In this document: piece after piece, positions 1 to 6,846 of the stretch | Numbering within the stretch: the first letter of the stretch is position 1 | How the letters are laid out: every line of letters begins with the position of its first letter | Source: Deltaproteobacteria bacterium | GTDB taxonomy: Bacteria; Desulfobacterota; Binatia; UBA9968 | NCBI GenBank assembly: GCA_016844625.1 | Contig: JAERMN010000069.1 | Coordinates: forward strand, 1 to 10,939 | DNA length: 10,939 nucleotides | Direction of reading: 5' to 3' | Made by a program: the position numbers and the translations under genes | Notes under the pieces: generated by a model | Seen by the model: only the letters and a program-made list of their open reading frames with translations | Database searches by the model: none | What the model was told of the DNA's origin: nothing

Positions 1-599
1 GCCATGTCGATCGGTTTGAGGTCAAGATCAGGCGGTTGGACTTGGTGTAAATATTCGACGGCGCGGTCGTTGGATTCCATCGCTAAATTATCCCAGCTGA
101 AAATCAATCGCGCCGCGTAGAGAATCGCCCGGATGTACGGCTTGCGGTTCGCCGGCGCTAACTCAGTCAAGGCATTTAGCTCCGGTAATCGCGGCTTCCA
201 GCTTTTTTCAATACTTCGTAGCAGTTCGTCGCGAATTTCTTGCTTCGTCGGCCGGAGAAATTCTGGTTTGTGGCCTTTAAGCAATGATACACCGTGGTCG
301 AGTAAATCGAGCCGATCGAGATTCGGCAACCGTCCCCAGGTGAATTCGGGATTGCCCCAGAAAATGGAAAGCTTCTTGCCGTATTCAACATCTAAAGTCT
401 TCGCTGCGGCGATCAACTCGGCCATTGGAGCCGGAGCTTCCGTGCAATTGAGCAGCAGCCCGACATCGACATCGCTGTAGATGTTACTGAAACCGCCATG
501 AGCGAGGCTGCCGAGCTTGTAAGCATCGACGAGCGACGAGCCAAGCTGCGATTCGAAAAACTCGGTTACACGCGCGAGGTAATGATCGATCTCTTTCAT
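1..599 (-). CDS. AadA-like nucleotidyltransferase (partial, C-terminus off the left edge)
   Basis: This reading frame runs from ATG at 599 to the window edge without a stop, giving 199 residues. The start has a good SD (AGAGG, 5 nt before ATG). Residues 29-45 carry the polymerase-beta-type nucleotidyltransferase signature, LGSLAHGGFSN followed by YSDVDVG: a Gly-Ser pair, then the two metal-binding aspartates D43 and D45. The helical part from about residue 150 (RAILYAARLIFSW) resembles the C-terminal domain of AadA-type streptomycin/spectinomycin adenylyltransferases. Such enzymes transfer a nucleotide from NTP to a hydroxyl of a small molecule or protein. The third acidic residue expected on a later strand is not obvious; that stretch reads KKLSIFWG. 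The substrate cannot be told: it could be an antibiotic-modifying enzyme, a MNT-type antitoxin-like protein or a housekeeping transferase. The fold is well supported; the function is inference. Confidence 0.8.
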   Translation of the reverse strand, partial: MKEIDHYLARVTEFFESQLGSSLVDAYKLGSLAHGGFSNIYSDVDVGLLLNCTEAPAPMAELIAAAKTLDVEYGKKLSIFWGNPEFTWGRLPNLDRLDLLDHGVSLLKGHKPEFLRPTKQEIRDELLRSIEKSWKPRLPELNALTELAPANRKPYIRAILYAARLIFSWDNLAMESNDRAVEYLHQVQPPDLDLKPIDM

Positions 600-621
600 C
601 CGTTCCTCTCGGATTTTACTG

Positions 622-686
622 CCGCAAAGGCGCAAAGAAGATATTCTTCTATTTCTCCGAACTTGGCGGGCTTTGCGGCTTTGCGC
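622..686. repeat. Imperfect palindromic repeat, CGCAAAG type
   Basis: The left arm 622-637 holds two CGCAAAG units 8 nt apart, and the right arm 671-686 holds two CTTTGCG units. The arms pair at 14 of 16 positions around a 33-nt centre that contains a smaller stem (GAAGA, TAT, TCTTC). It lies between the amidohydrolase remnant and the nucleotidyltransferase start, so transcripts of the latter could carry it as leader RNA. It resembles the elements at 1997-2076 and 2173-2189. Confidence 0.7.
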
Positions 687-701
687 GAGATAATTTTCCT
701 C

Positions 702-868
702 TCAAGCATCCAGCCCGTACAGCCGGCGCGGCTTGTCGGCCAACTTCTTTTTCGCGAACCGCTCAGAAATATCTTCCCGCTTCGCCGCGGCGCGATCTTT
801 TCGTCGATCAACTTCGACATCGCCGCCGGCTCGGCAATATGGGTATCGGCATTGACGACACCTTTCAT
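702..868 (-). pseudogene. Amidohydrolase (family 2-like) remnant: N- and C-termini joined with a frameshift
   Basis: A strong SD (GGAGGA, 6 nt before ATG) precedes ATG at 868. The first frame reads MKGVVNADTHIAEP and then LIDEK, typical of the N-terminus of metal-dependent amidohydrolases, where the D-x-H motif binds metal. About 30 codons later homology shifts to the next frame, which reads REDISERFAKK then LADKPRRLYGLDA and stops at 702-704. The last part resembles the C-terminal DNPARLYGL-like end of the same family. The whole is only 167 bp, against roughly 300-400 codons for an intact gene. The simplest reading is an internal deletion with an out-of-frame junction near positions 770-790. 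In the unshifted frame translation would continue to 596 as a 90-residue nonsense product. Family assignment rests on recalled motifs at the two ends; no middle part remains. Confidence 0.6.
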
Positions 869-907
869 GGACTTTCCTCCTGTCGGGCACGGATTACTTA
901 GCTATGC

Positions 908-937
908 GGTATACACTGCGGCAAATGAGCTTTGCAA
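908..937 (-). promoter_or_regulatory. Possible sigma70-type promoter for the amidohydrolase remnant
   Basis: On the minus strand TTGCAA (937-932) and TATACC (913-908) are 18 bp apart, each matching the sigma70 consensus at 4 of 6 positions. Transcription would start about 30 nt upstream of the remnant's ATG. It may be what still drives the leader of the downstream nucleotidyltransferase. Matches this weak occur by chance. Confidence 0.25.
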
Positions 938-1012
938 ACATCGCGAAACCCTGGACAATCGCATGCGCTTTGAAGTAAGGGAAAAGAACCAATAACGGTA
1001 AAAGGAGCAATT

Positions 1013-1954
1013 ATGGGAACGACATTAATCACAGGTTTAGGTTTGGTCGGCACGTCCTACGCGCAGAACGCGCTCAAACGGGGCGAGAGCGTGGTCTTCT
1101 ACGACTTCGCGCCGCGTAAAGATTTTTTGGCGCACAAACTCGGCAGCGCTAACGTTACTGTTGTGCAGCGCGACATTCGCGATCTGCCGTCGTTGATCGA
1201 AACCATTCAGAAATTCAAATGCGACACGGTGCTTCACACCGCCGGCTTGATCGGCGCCAAGGTGGCCAATCCGATTTACTCCGGCTTGCAGATCAACGTC
1301 ATGGGCACCATCAATGTCGCCGAGGCCGTGCGTCTCACTGGCGTGAAGCGCTTGGTTCAGATCAGCACCTTCGGCGTCTACGACCGGCGCCAAGGCGAGC
1401 CGACGCCGATTGACGAAGGTTTTCGCCGCGGCCCAGGCGAAGCTTATGGCAATTCCAAAGTCGCCAAGGAACTCATGGTTGAAGCTTATCAACGCATGTA
1501 CGGCTTCGAACTGATCGTTTTGCGATTGGCCAATGTCTACGGCGTCGGCCACTTTGCCGGCGGGTCGGGCGGCGGCGAGATGGTGCAGAACATGCTCCAG
1601 ACCGGCATCAAAGGCGGCGTCGTCAAGATCCCCCAGGAAGTCGCCCGGGATTTTGAGTATGTCTACTACAAAGACTTGGGGCGAGCCTTGGACAAAGCAG
1701 CCACTGCGCCGCTCAAAGAACCGGTCACGCTCAACATCGGCACCGGCGTCGTGATCAAGTTCGACGATCTAGTTGCCACGGCGGAAAAGTTACTGCCGAA
1801 CCTGCAAGTAGAAATCATCCCCGGCGTAAAACCGCGCTCGGCCAAACAACCGATGGTGATCGAGAAAGCCAAGCAAGTGCTCGGCTGGTCGCCCGACTAC
1901 GATATCGTCGCCGGTTTCAAAAACTATATTGAGGAGTTAAAAGCACTCGGATGA
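1013..1954 (+). CDS. NAD-dependent epimerase/dehydratase (extended SDR family)
   Basis: This is a 313-residue protein with the architecture of extended short-chain dehydrogenase/reductases, which act on nucleotide sugars and related substrates in the cytoplasm. The N-terminal Rossmann motif is TGLGLVG (7-13). D31 at the end of the second strand suggests NAD(H) rather than NADP(H). D53 with the RDIRD stretch probably contacts the adenine. The catalytic set is Ser/Thr 118-119 (QISTFGVY) and Y145-x3-K149 (AYGNSK). The RDFEYVYYKDLGRA block (212-225) and the NIGTG turn (241-245) are usual for UDP-glucose 4-epimerase-like members. Length is normal. ATG at 1013 follows AAGGAG with 7 nt spacing. It stands alone on the plus strand, convergent with comEC. 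The exact substrate cannot be assigned; no glycosyltransferase or sugar-pathway neighbour is in view. Confidence 0.93.
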   Translation: MGTTLITGLGLVGTSYAQNALKRGESVVFYDFAPRKDFLAHKLGSANVTVVQRDIRDLPSLIETIQKFKCDTVLHTAGLIGAKVANPIYSGLQINVMGTINVAEAVRLTGVKRLVQISTFGVYDRRQGEPTPIDEGFRRGPGEAYGNSKVAKELMVEAYQRMYGFELIVLRLANVYGVGHFAGGSGGGEMVQNMLQTGIKGGVVKIPQEVARDFEYVYYKDLGRALDKAATAPLKEPVTLNIGTGVVIKFDDLVATAEKLLPNLQVEIIPGVKPRSAKQPMVIEKAKQVLGWSPDYDIVAGFKNYIEELKALG

Positions 1955-1996
1955 TTCAACGCGGCAGAGTCGCAACCACCTAAGAGAGAAAGTTTT

Positions 1997-2076
1997 CACC
2001 ACGAAGGACACGAAGAGCACGAAGCTCGGAGTTTTAATCATCCGAACCCTTCGTGTCCTTCGTGATCTTCGTGGTG
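1997..2076. repeat. 80-bp palindromic repeat with CACGAAG units
   Basis: The left arm 1997-2024 contains three CACGAAG units spaced 9 nt apart; the right arm 2049-2076 contains three CTTCGTG units. The arms pair at 24 of 28 positions, and all four mismatches fall in the 2-nt spacers between units. The 24-nt centre holds a further TCGGA/TCCGA stem (2026-2030 with 2041-2045). It begins 42 bp after the epimerase stop, between convergent genes, so the transcript could fold into a long hairpin that ends or protects both messages. No T-tract follows. Similar CTTCGTG-rich sequences recur between genes in many uncultured bacteria (recalled, not checked). Confidence 0.8.
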
Positions 2077-2151
2077 AGATTGGATTTTCTCATCGAGCGC
2101 GACGACTGAGAATCACCGTCGCACCCGTTCAGGATGTGTTGTGAGGTCACG

Positions 2152-2167
2152 CTTTCGAATTCGAAAG
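2152..2167. repeat. 16-bp perfect palindrome CTTTCGAATTCGAAAG
   Basis: This sequence is fully self-complementary with no loop. It lies 23 bp beyond the comEC stop codon, next to the half repeat at 2173-2189. Loopless palindromes are usually protein-binding sites or chance; as RNA this would make only a short, tight hairpin. There is no gene start close by for it to control. Confidence 0.6.
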
Positions 2168-2172
2168 TTTCT

Positions 2173-2189
2173 CTTTGTGCCCTTTGTGG
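2173..2189. repeat. Half copy of the CTTCGTG/CTTTGTG repeat abutting the comEC stop
   Basis: Two CTTTGTG units (2173-2179 and 2182-2188) have the same 9-nt period as the 80-bp element nearby, but there is no opposing arm. The unit pair ends immediately before the comEC stop codon (2190-2192), so this is either a decayed element or one that inserted at the gene's 3' end. Confidence 0.5.
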
Positions 2190-4691
2190 TCAATTTTTTT
2201 CGATCGCTGACAACCTCAGCTCGCCCCTCTTCCCGCTCTTGTAACCCGTATAGCGAATCGAATTGCCATCCGTCTCCAAAATAATCGCACCGTCTTCATA
2301 GGTGCGCAGAACCTCGGCGCCGGCTTCGCGATATCGCTCGATCGCTTCCTCGCGCTGGATTTCGGAACGGCTGCGCGCGCCGGCTGACAGAATCGCTAGC
2401 TTCGGCTGGACGGCGATAATGAACTCTTTGGTGCTCGCCGTCGCGCTGCCGTGGCGCGGTATTTTTAGCACTGCGCTGCGAAGTTCGTCTACACGGCTTG
2501 CCAAAATCACCTCGTCGCGTTTATCGATATCGCCGGCGAAAAGGAAGCCAGCCTTGCCGTAATCGACGCGCAGCACGACCGATGCGTCATCCGCCTGATT
2601 CGGTGCTGGATAAAGCACACAGAGTCTGGCTTGCTCGATGACACGGCAAGGCTGGCCGGCGGCGAGCATCGCGCGCGGAGTTTTGCTTCGTGCCAATTCC
2701 TCTTCTAAGTCCTCGAACCGTTGCGTCTGACCCTTCGCCGGGCCGGACCAGAACTCACTCGGGGCGAACTCTTTGACCAGGGCGCGCATGCCGCCGTAGT
2801 GATCAATGCGCGCGTGACTGACGAAAAGGTAATCCACTTTGACGATTTTTCTTGAACGCAAGAACGGCGCGACGATCGCTTCACCGGTGTCGAAGTCGCC
2901 GGTGGCCGCGCCGCCGGCATCGATCAGCAATACTTTTCCGCCAGGGAGTTCCACCACCGCGGCGTCGCCCTGTCCAACATTTAGATAAGTAACGCGTAAT
3001 CGATCAACGCGCTGCCGCTCCCGCCACCAATACGCGCCATCGGCGCCGAGCACGGAGATGGCCACGCCGGCAATCGCCCACGCTTGCCATCTCCGCCTGA
3101 TGGCGAACGCGCCGAGGATGAAACCGTAGAGCAAAAATATCTCTAACGGGTTGGGCGCTGGCACGCTGATGTTAGCCAGCGGCAAGCGGGCAAACAGATC
3201 GACCAGCCAGATAGTCACTGACGAAAGCTTATCGACTAACCACACCAATGCTGGCGCAGCGTCAGGAATGACTACCGCGCAAAAGCCGATGGCCAGTCCG
3301 AGCGGCACGACCAAGAAACCGACCAGTGGCACAATCAGCGGGTTGGCAATGAAACCAGCTAACGAAAGATGACCGAAATAGTAGGCGATCAATGGCCCGG
3401 TTCCCAAAGTCGCTAACAACGGCACGGCCAGATGCATGGCCGCCTGCCAGGCTTTTTCTTTGAGCCAACTCTTTTCTTGGGGCAGCTCGCCGGTTTTCTT
3501 GCGGGGAATCCAGTCGCGCATCCGGCGCGTGCCCCAAACGATAAACAGCACGGCGAGAAAAGACAGCTGAAAAGAAATGTCGGCGATCACGCCGGGCCAG
3601 ACCAACGCGATTAACAGCGCAGCCAGAGTCAAACTGGCAAAAACCTCTTCCTCGCGGTCGAGTAAGACAGCCAGTTCGTAGACGCCGATCATGATCGCCG
3701 AGCGCACCGTCGGCACCATCGCGCCGGCGAGCGCTGTGTAAAACACCACCGCCAAAAAAGAACAGAAGGTCGCGACTTTGAGCAGGTTCATGCGCAACAG
3801 CAAATAGCTGCTGAACGACAAGCCGTAACGGATCAAAACGAACACCACCAAACCCAGCATGGCAACGTGAAGGCCGGAGATCGACAGGACATGATTGACG
3901 CCGGCAGCGGTAAAGGCATTGCGCATTTCCTTGCTGAGCCGGCCCATATCGCCGAGCACCAGCGCCTTGATCAGCGCGCCGTTGTCCGATGAAAAACTTT
4001 GATCCAGGTAACGGCGAATCTGCCGGCGCACAGCTTCGACGAAGCCGGGGACCGCGCCCGCTTCGCGTGACAGCAATTCAATTTCCTGATCGCCGTCGAG
4101 AAATGCCGTCGCGTAAATTTCCCGGCGCGCCAGATAGGTCGCGTAATTGAAGCCGCCGGGATTGCCGCTATCTTGGGGCGGCTGGGGACGCAGCCGTAAG
4201 CGTACTCGGTCGCCGTAGCGCCACTCGCGCCGCACCGTCCGCAGGCTAACGAGAATATTACCGGTAATTTCTTCCGCGCCGGTGCGATGCCAGATGCGCT
4301 CGGCGCGCACTTGCCAACGAGTGCGCTGTACCAGTCTTTCTGGCTCTTGATTGAGTAGGCCTTCGAGATAGAGCGCGCCGTCTCGCGCCATCACCGTGCG
4401 TAAATGATTCTCGGCGAAAACTGGAAAGATCAGTTGGCGATGGCGCACATAGCCCACCGACAAGGCGATTGACGAGAGCAACAACAAAATGCCCCAGCGG
4501 CGCCAGCGCACTGACACGATCAGCAATAGAAGTGGTAGTACGACGACCGCGGCTTCGGCGGAAATCGTCCAAGGCAGCACTGCAAAGGTTTGCCCAAGCA
4601 GCAGTGCTAATGTGGGCACGATGAGCCAAGCCGATGGATGAATTTTGACGATCGCTCCATCGCTCAGCTGTGCTTCCACCGCGGACGACAT
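2190..4691 (-). CDS. comEC: ComEC/Rec2-family DNA internalization protein
   Basis: At 833 residues this is a full-length ComEC, the inner-membrane channel that passes single-stranded DNA into the cytoplasm during natural transformation. Order: N-terminal membrane segments (about 20-80); an OB-fold-like soluble part (about 100-205, LEGLLNQEPERLV); the Competence domain (about 225-500) with LGDMGRLS (246-253), GVNHVLSISGLHV (264-276) and PTVRSAIM (327-334) plus several hydrophobic helices; and a C-terminal metallo-beta-lactamase-like domain (about 565-810) with NVGQGDA (571-577), D591, HARIDH (626-631), AGD (719-721) and PRHGS (745-749). Arg628 and Arg746 occupy positions that are usually Asp/His and His, so nuclease activity is uncertain. 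The start lies 18 bp after the uvrC stop and has no SD, which suggests translational coupling. No pilin or other com gene is visible, so competence itself is not shown. Confidence 0.95.
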   Translation of the reverse strand: MSSAVEAQLSDGAIVKIHPSAWLIVPTLALLLGQTFAVLPWTISAEAAVVVLPLLLLIVSVRWRRWGILLLLSSIALSVGYVRHRQLIFPVFAENHLRTVMARDGALYLEGLLNQEPERLVQRTRWQVRAERIWHRTGAEEITGNILVSLRTVRREWRYGDRVRLRLRPQPPQDSGNPGGFNYATYLARREIYATAFLDGDQEIELLSREAGAVPGFVEAVRRQIRRYLDQSFSSDNGALIKALVLGDMGRLSKEMRNAFTAAGVNHVLSISGLHVAMLGLVVFVLIRYGLSFSSYLLLRMNLLKVATFCSFLAVVFYTALAGAMVPTVRSAIMIGVYELAVLLDREEEVFASLTLAALLIALVWPGVIADISFQLSFLAVLFIVWGTRRMRDWIPRKKTGELPQEKSWLKEKAWQAAMHLAVPLLATLGTGPLIAYYFGHLSLAGFIANPLIVPLVGFLVVPLGLAIGFCAVVIPDAAPALVWLVDKLSSVTIWLVDLFARLPLANISVPAPNPLEIFLLYGFILGAFAIRRRWQAWAIAGVAISVLGADGAYWWRERQRVDRLRVTYLNVGQGDAAVVELPGGKVLLIDAGGAATGDFDTGEAIVAPFLRSRKIVKVDYLFVSHARIDHYGGMRALVKEFAPSEFWSGPAKGQTQRFEDLEEELARSKTPRAMLAAGQPCRVIEQARLCVLYPAPNQADDASVVLRVDYGKAGFLFAGDIDKRDEVILASRVDELRSAVLKIPRHGSATASTKEFIIAVQPKLAILSAGARSRSEIQREEAIERYREAGAEVLRTYEDGAIILETDGNSIRYTGYKSGKRGELRLSAIEKN

Positions 4692-4709
4692 TGTAATTGG
4701 CGGACTCGG

Positions 4710-6557
4710 CTAATCGGGCGGCTGTCTCAAGGCATCCAGCACTTCTTGCGCCAGCCGCTCGTTCATCGCGGGAACTTTCAACAATTCATCGAGGGACGCT
4801 TGCTCGATCCGTTTGATACTGCCGAAAGCGCGCAACAGGGCCCGCTTGCGCACGCCGCCGATGCCCGGCACTTGATCGAGCGCCGATGACAGCGTTTGTT
4901 TGGAACGCAATTTACGGTGATGGGTAATCGCGAAGCGATGGGCTTCATCGCGCACCCGCTGCAGCAGAAACAGTGCGTTGGAGTTACGTCTGAGAATCAC
5001 CGGATTACTCTGCCCCGGCAAGAATACTCGCTCTGCCGATCTTTCGATCTCGGCACTGCGCGGCGCGGCTTGCACGCGCATCTTGGCAAGCCCGACGGCT
5101 TCGACACCCTCGACGCCAACTTCGCTCATCGCGACCAAAGCCATCGCTAGCTGCCCTTTGCCGCCGTCGACGACGATGAGGTCCGGCAGGTCGGATTCTT
5201 CTTTGCCGCGGCTGAAACGCCGCTTGAGCATCTCCAGCATCATAGCGAAATCATCGCCACCTGAAGAAGCGTCGATGGTGCGAATGCGATAGTGGCGAAA
5301 CAGATTCTTGTCCGGCTCGCCACCGATGAAGGTTGCCATCGAGCCCACCGCGTGGGCGCCATGGATCATCGAGATATCGAAGCATTCGATGCGCTGCGGA
5401 TAGTTTTTTAAGCGCAGTTGCGTTTGGAGCTCGCGCAGCATCTTCTCGCGCGCCTTTTCCTGATCGTGGCGATCGGCGAAATTTTGCCGGGCATTTTCTT
5501 CGGCCATCTCGACCAGGTGGCGCTTGTCACCGCGCTGCGGCGCCGCAATCGCGATGCGCTTGCCCTTGCGTTCGGCCAAATATTCTTGGCGCACCGAAGC
5601 GTCTTCCAACTCCACCGGCAGAAGAATCTCATCCGGAATGAAGCGTTGTCCCTGGTAGAACTGAGTCAGCAAGGATGCGATCACTTCATCATCGGGGAAG
5701 TCCATATCCTCGAACGAATAGGATTGGTTCCCGGTCAACTTGCCTTGGCGCACCAGCAACACCTGGACTTCGATAAATCCGCCTTCGCGGTACAGACCGA
5801 AAATATCCTGGTCGCTGCCCCAGTGCGCCACCATGCGCTGCTTCTCCAGAGTCGTTTCCACCGCTTGGATCTGATCGCGAATCCGCGCCGCGGCCTCGAA
5901 CTCCAGGGCATCCGACTTCTCTTGCATGCGCTGCTTGAGTTCGCCGATGAGCTGCTGCTGTTTGCCTTCGATAAACAGCATCGCTTGGCGCACTTGCTCG
6001 CGATAGGCATCCTGCGCCACCGCCAGCACGCAGGGCGCCATGCAGCGCTTGATCTGGTATTGCAAACAGGGCCGGCTGCGGTTGCGAAAGTTGTGATCCG
6101 TGCAGTTGCGCAGAAGAAAATGCTTTTCGATGATATCGATGGTTTCGCGCGCGGCGATGGCGGAAGAAAATGGCCCGAAGTAGCGGTTGCCGTCCTTGAC
6201 GATCTTGCGCGTCGCCAAGATGCGTGGCCAGTCATGCTGCGTGGTGACTTTGATGCTCAGATAACTCTTATCGTCCTTGAGACGAATGTTATAACGCGGC
6301 TTATACTGCTTGATCAGATTGTTTTCTAAGATCAGCGCCTCTTTGTCGTTACTCGTGACCAGAGTCTCGATATCTTCGACCCGGCGAACTAAAAATTGAA
6401 TCTGCGAGCGCTCGTCCGAGTTGTTGAAATACGCGCGTACCCGCGCGCGAAGGTCGTTTGCTTTGCCGACGTAGATGACTTTGCCGCCTTTGTCGCGCAT
6501 CAAATATACGCCGGGACGGGGCGGCAGGCCGGCCAGTTTTTCGCCGATGGAAGTCAT
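4710..6557 (-). CDS. uvrC: Excinuclease ABC subunit C
   Basis: UvrC makes both incisions around a lesion held by UvrB in nucleotide excision repair. At 615 residues it is of normal length. The GIY-YIG domain that makes the 3' cut is at 15-95 (GVYLM, then VIYVGKA with Y29). Cysteines 152, 164, 172 and 176 have the 11-7-3 spacing of the iron-sulfur cluster site. The UVR motif that contacts UvrB is at about 204-238. The RNase H-like nuclease making the 5' cut follows, with D394 (ECFDIS), D435/D436, D464 (VVDGGKGQ) and H540. A helix-hairpin-helix pair closes the protein (VPGIGG, 563-568, onward). ATG 6557 is chosen because the following residues match the family's N-terminus; the SD is weak. It is read after uvrB and before comEC. 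Confidence 0.98.
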   Translation of the reverse strand: MTSIGEKLAGLPPRPGVYLMRDKGGKVIYVGKANDLRARVRAYFNNSDERSQIQFLVRRVEDIETLVTSNDKEALILENNLIKQYKPRYNIRLKDDKSYLSIKVTTQHDWPRILATRKIVKDGNRYFGPFSSAIAARETIDIIEKHFLLRNCTDHNFRNRSRPCLQYQIKRCMAPCVLAVAQDAYREQVRQAMLFIEGKQQQLIGELKQRMQEKSDALEFEAAARIRDQIQAVETTLEKQRMVAHWGSDQDIFGLYREGGFIEVQVLLVRQGKLTGNQSYSFEDMDFPDDEVIASLLTQFYQGQRFIPDEILLPVELEDASVRQEYLAERKGKRIAIAAPQRGDKRHLVEMAEENARQNFADRHDQEKAREKMLRELQTQLRLKNYPQRIECFDISMIHGAHAVGSMATFIGGEPDKNLFRHYRIRTIDASSGGDDFAMMLEMLKRRFSRGKEESDLPDLIVVDGGKGQLAMALVAMSEVGVEGVEAVGLAKMRVQAAPRSAEIERSAERVFLPGQSNPVILRRNSNALFLLQRVRDEAHRFAITHHRKLRSKQTLSSALDQVPGIGGVRKRALLRAFGSIKRIEQASLDELLKVPAMNERLAQEVLDALRQPPD

Positions 6558-6610
6558 TGCTCAGCCCAATGCATCGCGCAGTCTAGCTCTTCAAGCATTA
6601 TTCCCGAACC

Positions 6611-6619
6611 ATCATATCA
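6611..6619 (-). promoter_or_regulatory. Possible extended -10 promoter for uvrC-comEC
   Basis: The minus strand reads TGATATGAT, that is TGn followed by TATGAT (5 of 6 to the sigma70 -10 box). It lies 54 nt upstream of the uvrC ATG. No good -35 stands 16-18 bp before it, which is acceptable for an extended -10 promoter. It offers a start for uvrC-comEC separate from uvrB. Confidence 0.35.
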
Positions 6620-6805
6620 AAGCGCGACAAATTGAAGCTACCCATTAACGCGCATTACGAAACTGGTCACAGCGAATTGAGCCAGCGACAACACGGTTAC
6701 TCCTACTCACTTTAACCAACGACGAGCCGGCCAGGAAACGCCATCCTGCTTGGTTTTTGATTCAACACTATCATTTCCGTATGACCGCCGTGAATGTTGC
6801 CCAGG

Positions 6806-6827
6806 CATCGAATGCCGATATTCGATG
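6806..6827 (-). terminator. Hairpin just downstream of uvrB (weak terminator or RNA 3' structure)
   Basis: CATCGAAT (6806-6813) and ATTCGATG (6820-6827) pair perfectly over 8 bp around a 6-nt loop, about 20 nt past the uvrB stop. It is A/T-rich and not followed by a T-run, so it is a poor intrinsic terminator. It could stabilise the mRNA end or be chance. Apart from this hairpin and the promoter candidate I see nothing else in the 289-bp uvrB-uvrC gap. Confidence 0.35.
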
Positions 6828-6846
6828 GTCTGCTGGCGGCGATGAT

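Noticed and set aside
498..995. A 165-residue plus-strand open frame covering the nucleotidyltransferase start and the amidohydrolase remnant
   Set aside because: It lies opposite better-supported minus-strand coding (SD plus family motifs), crosses a palindromic repeat and shows no family pattern.
1997..2076. Possible CRISPR-like array because of regular short units
   Set aside because: Units are 7 nt with 2-nt gaps and opposite arms are inverted; there are no spacers of CRISPR size and no cas gene.
5418..6329. A 303-residue plus-strand open frame opposite uvrC
   Set aside because: It is a mirror of the uvrC codon pattern on the other strand, with no SD or recognisable domain.
6558..6846. 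A small gene in the uvrB-uvrC gap
   Set aside because: No open frame there combines an SD with a plausible protein; only a weak hairpin and a promoter candidate are seen.
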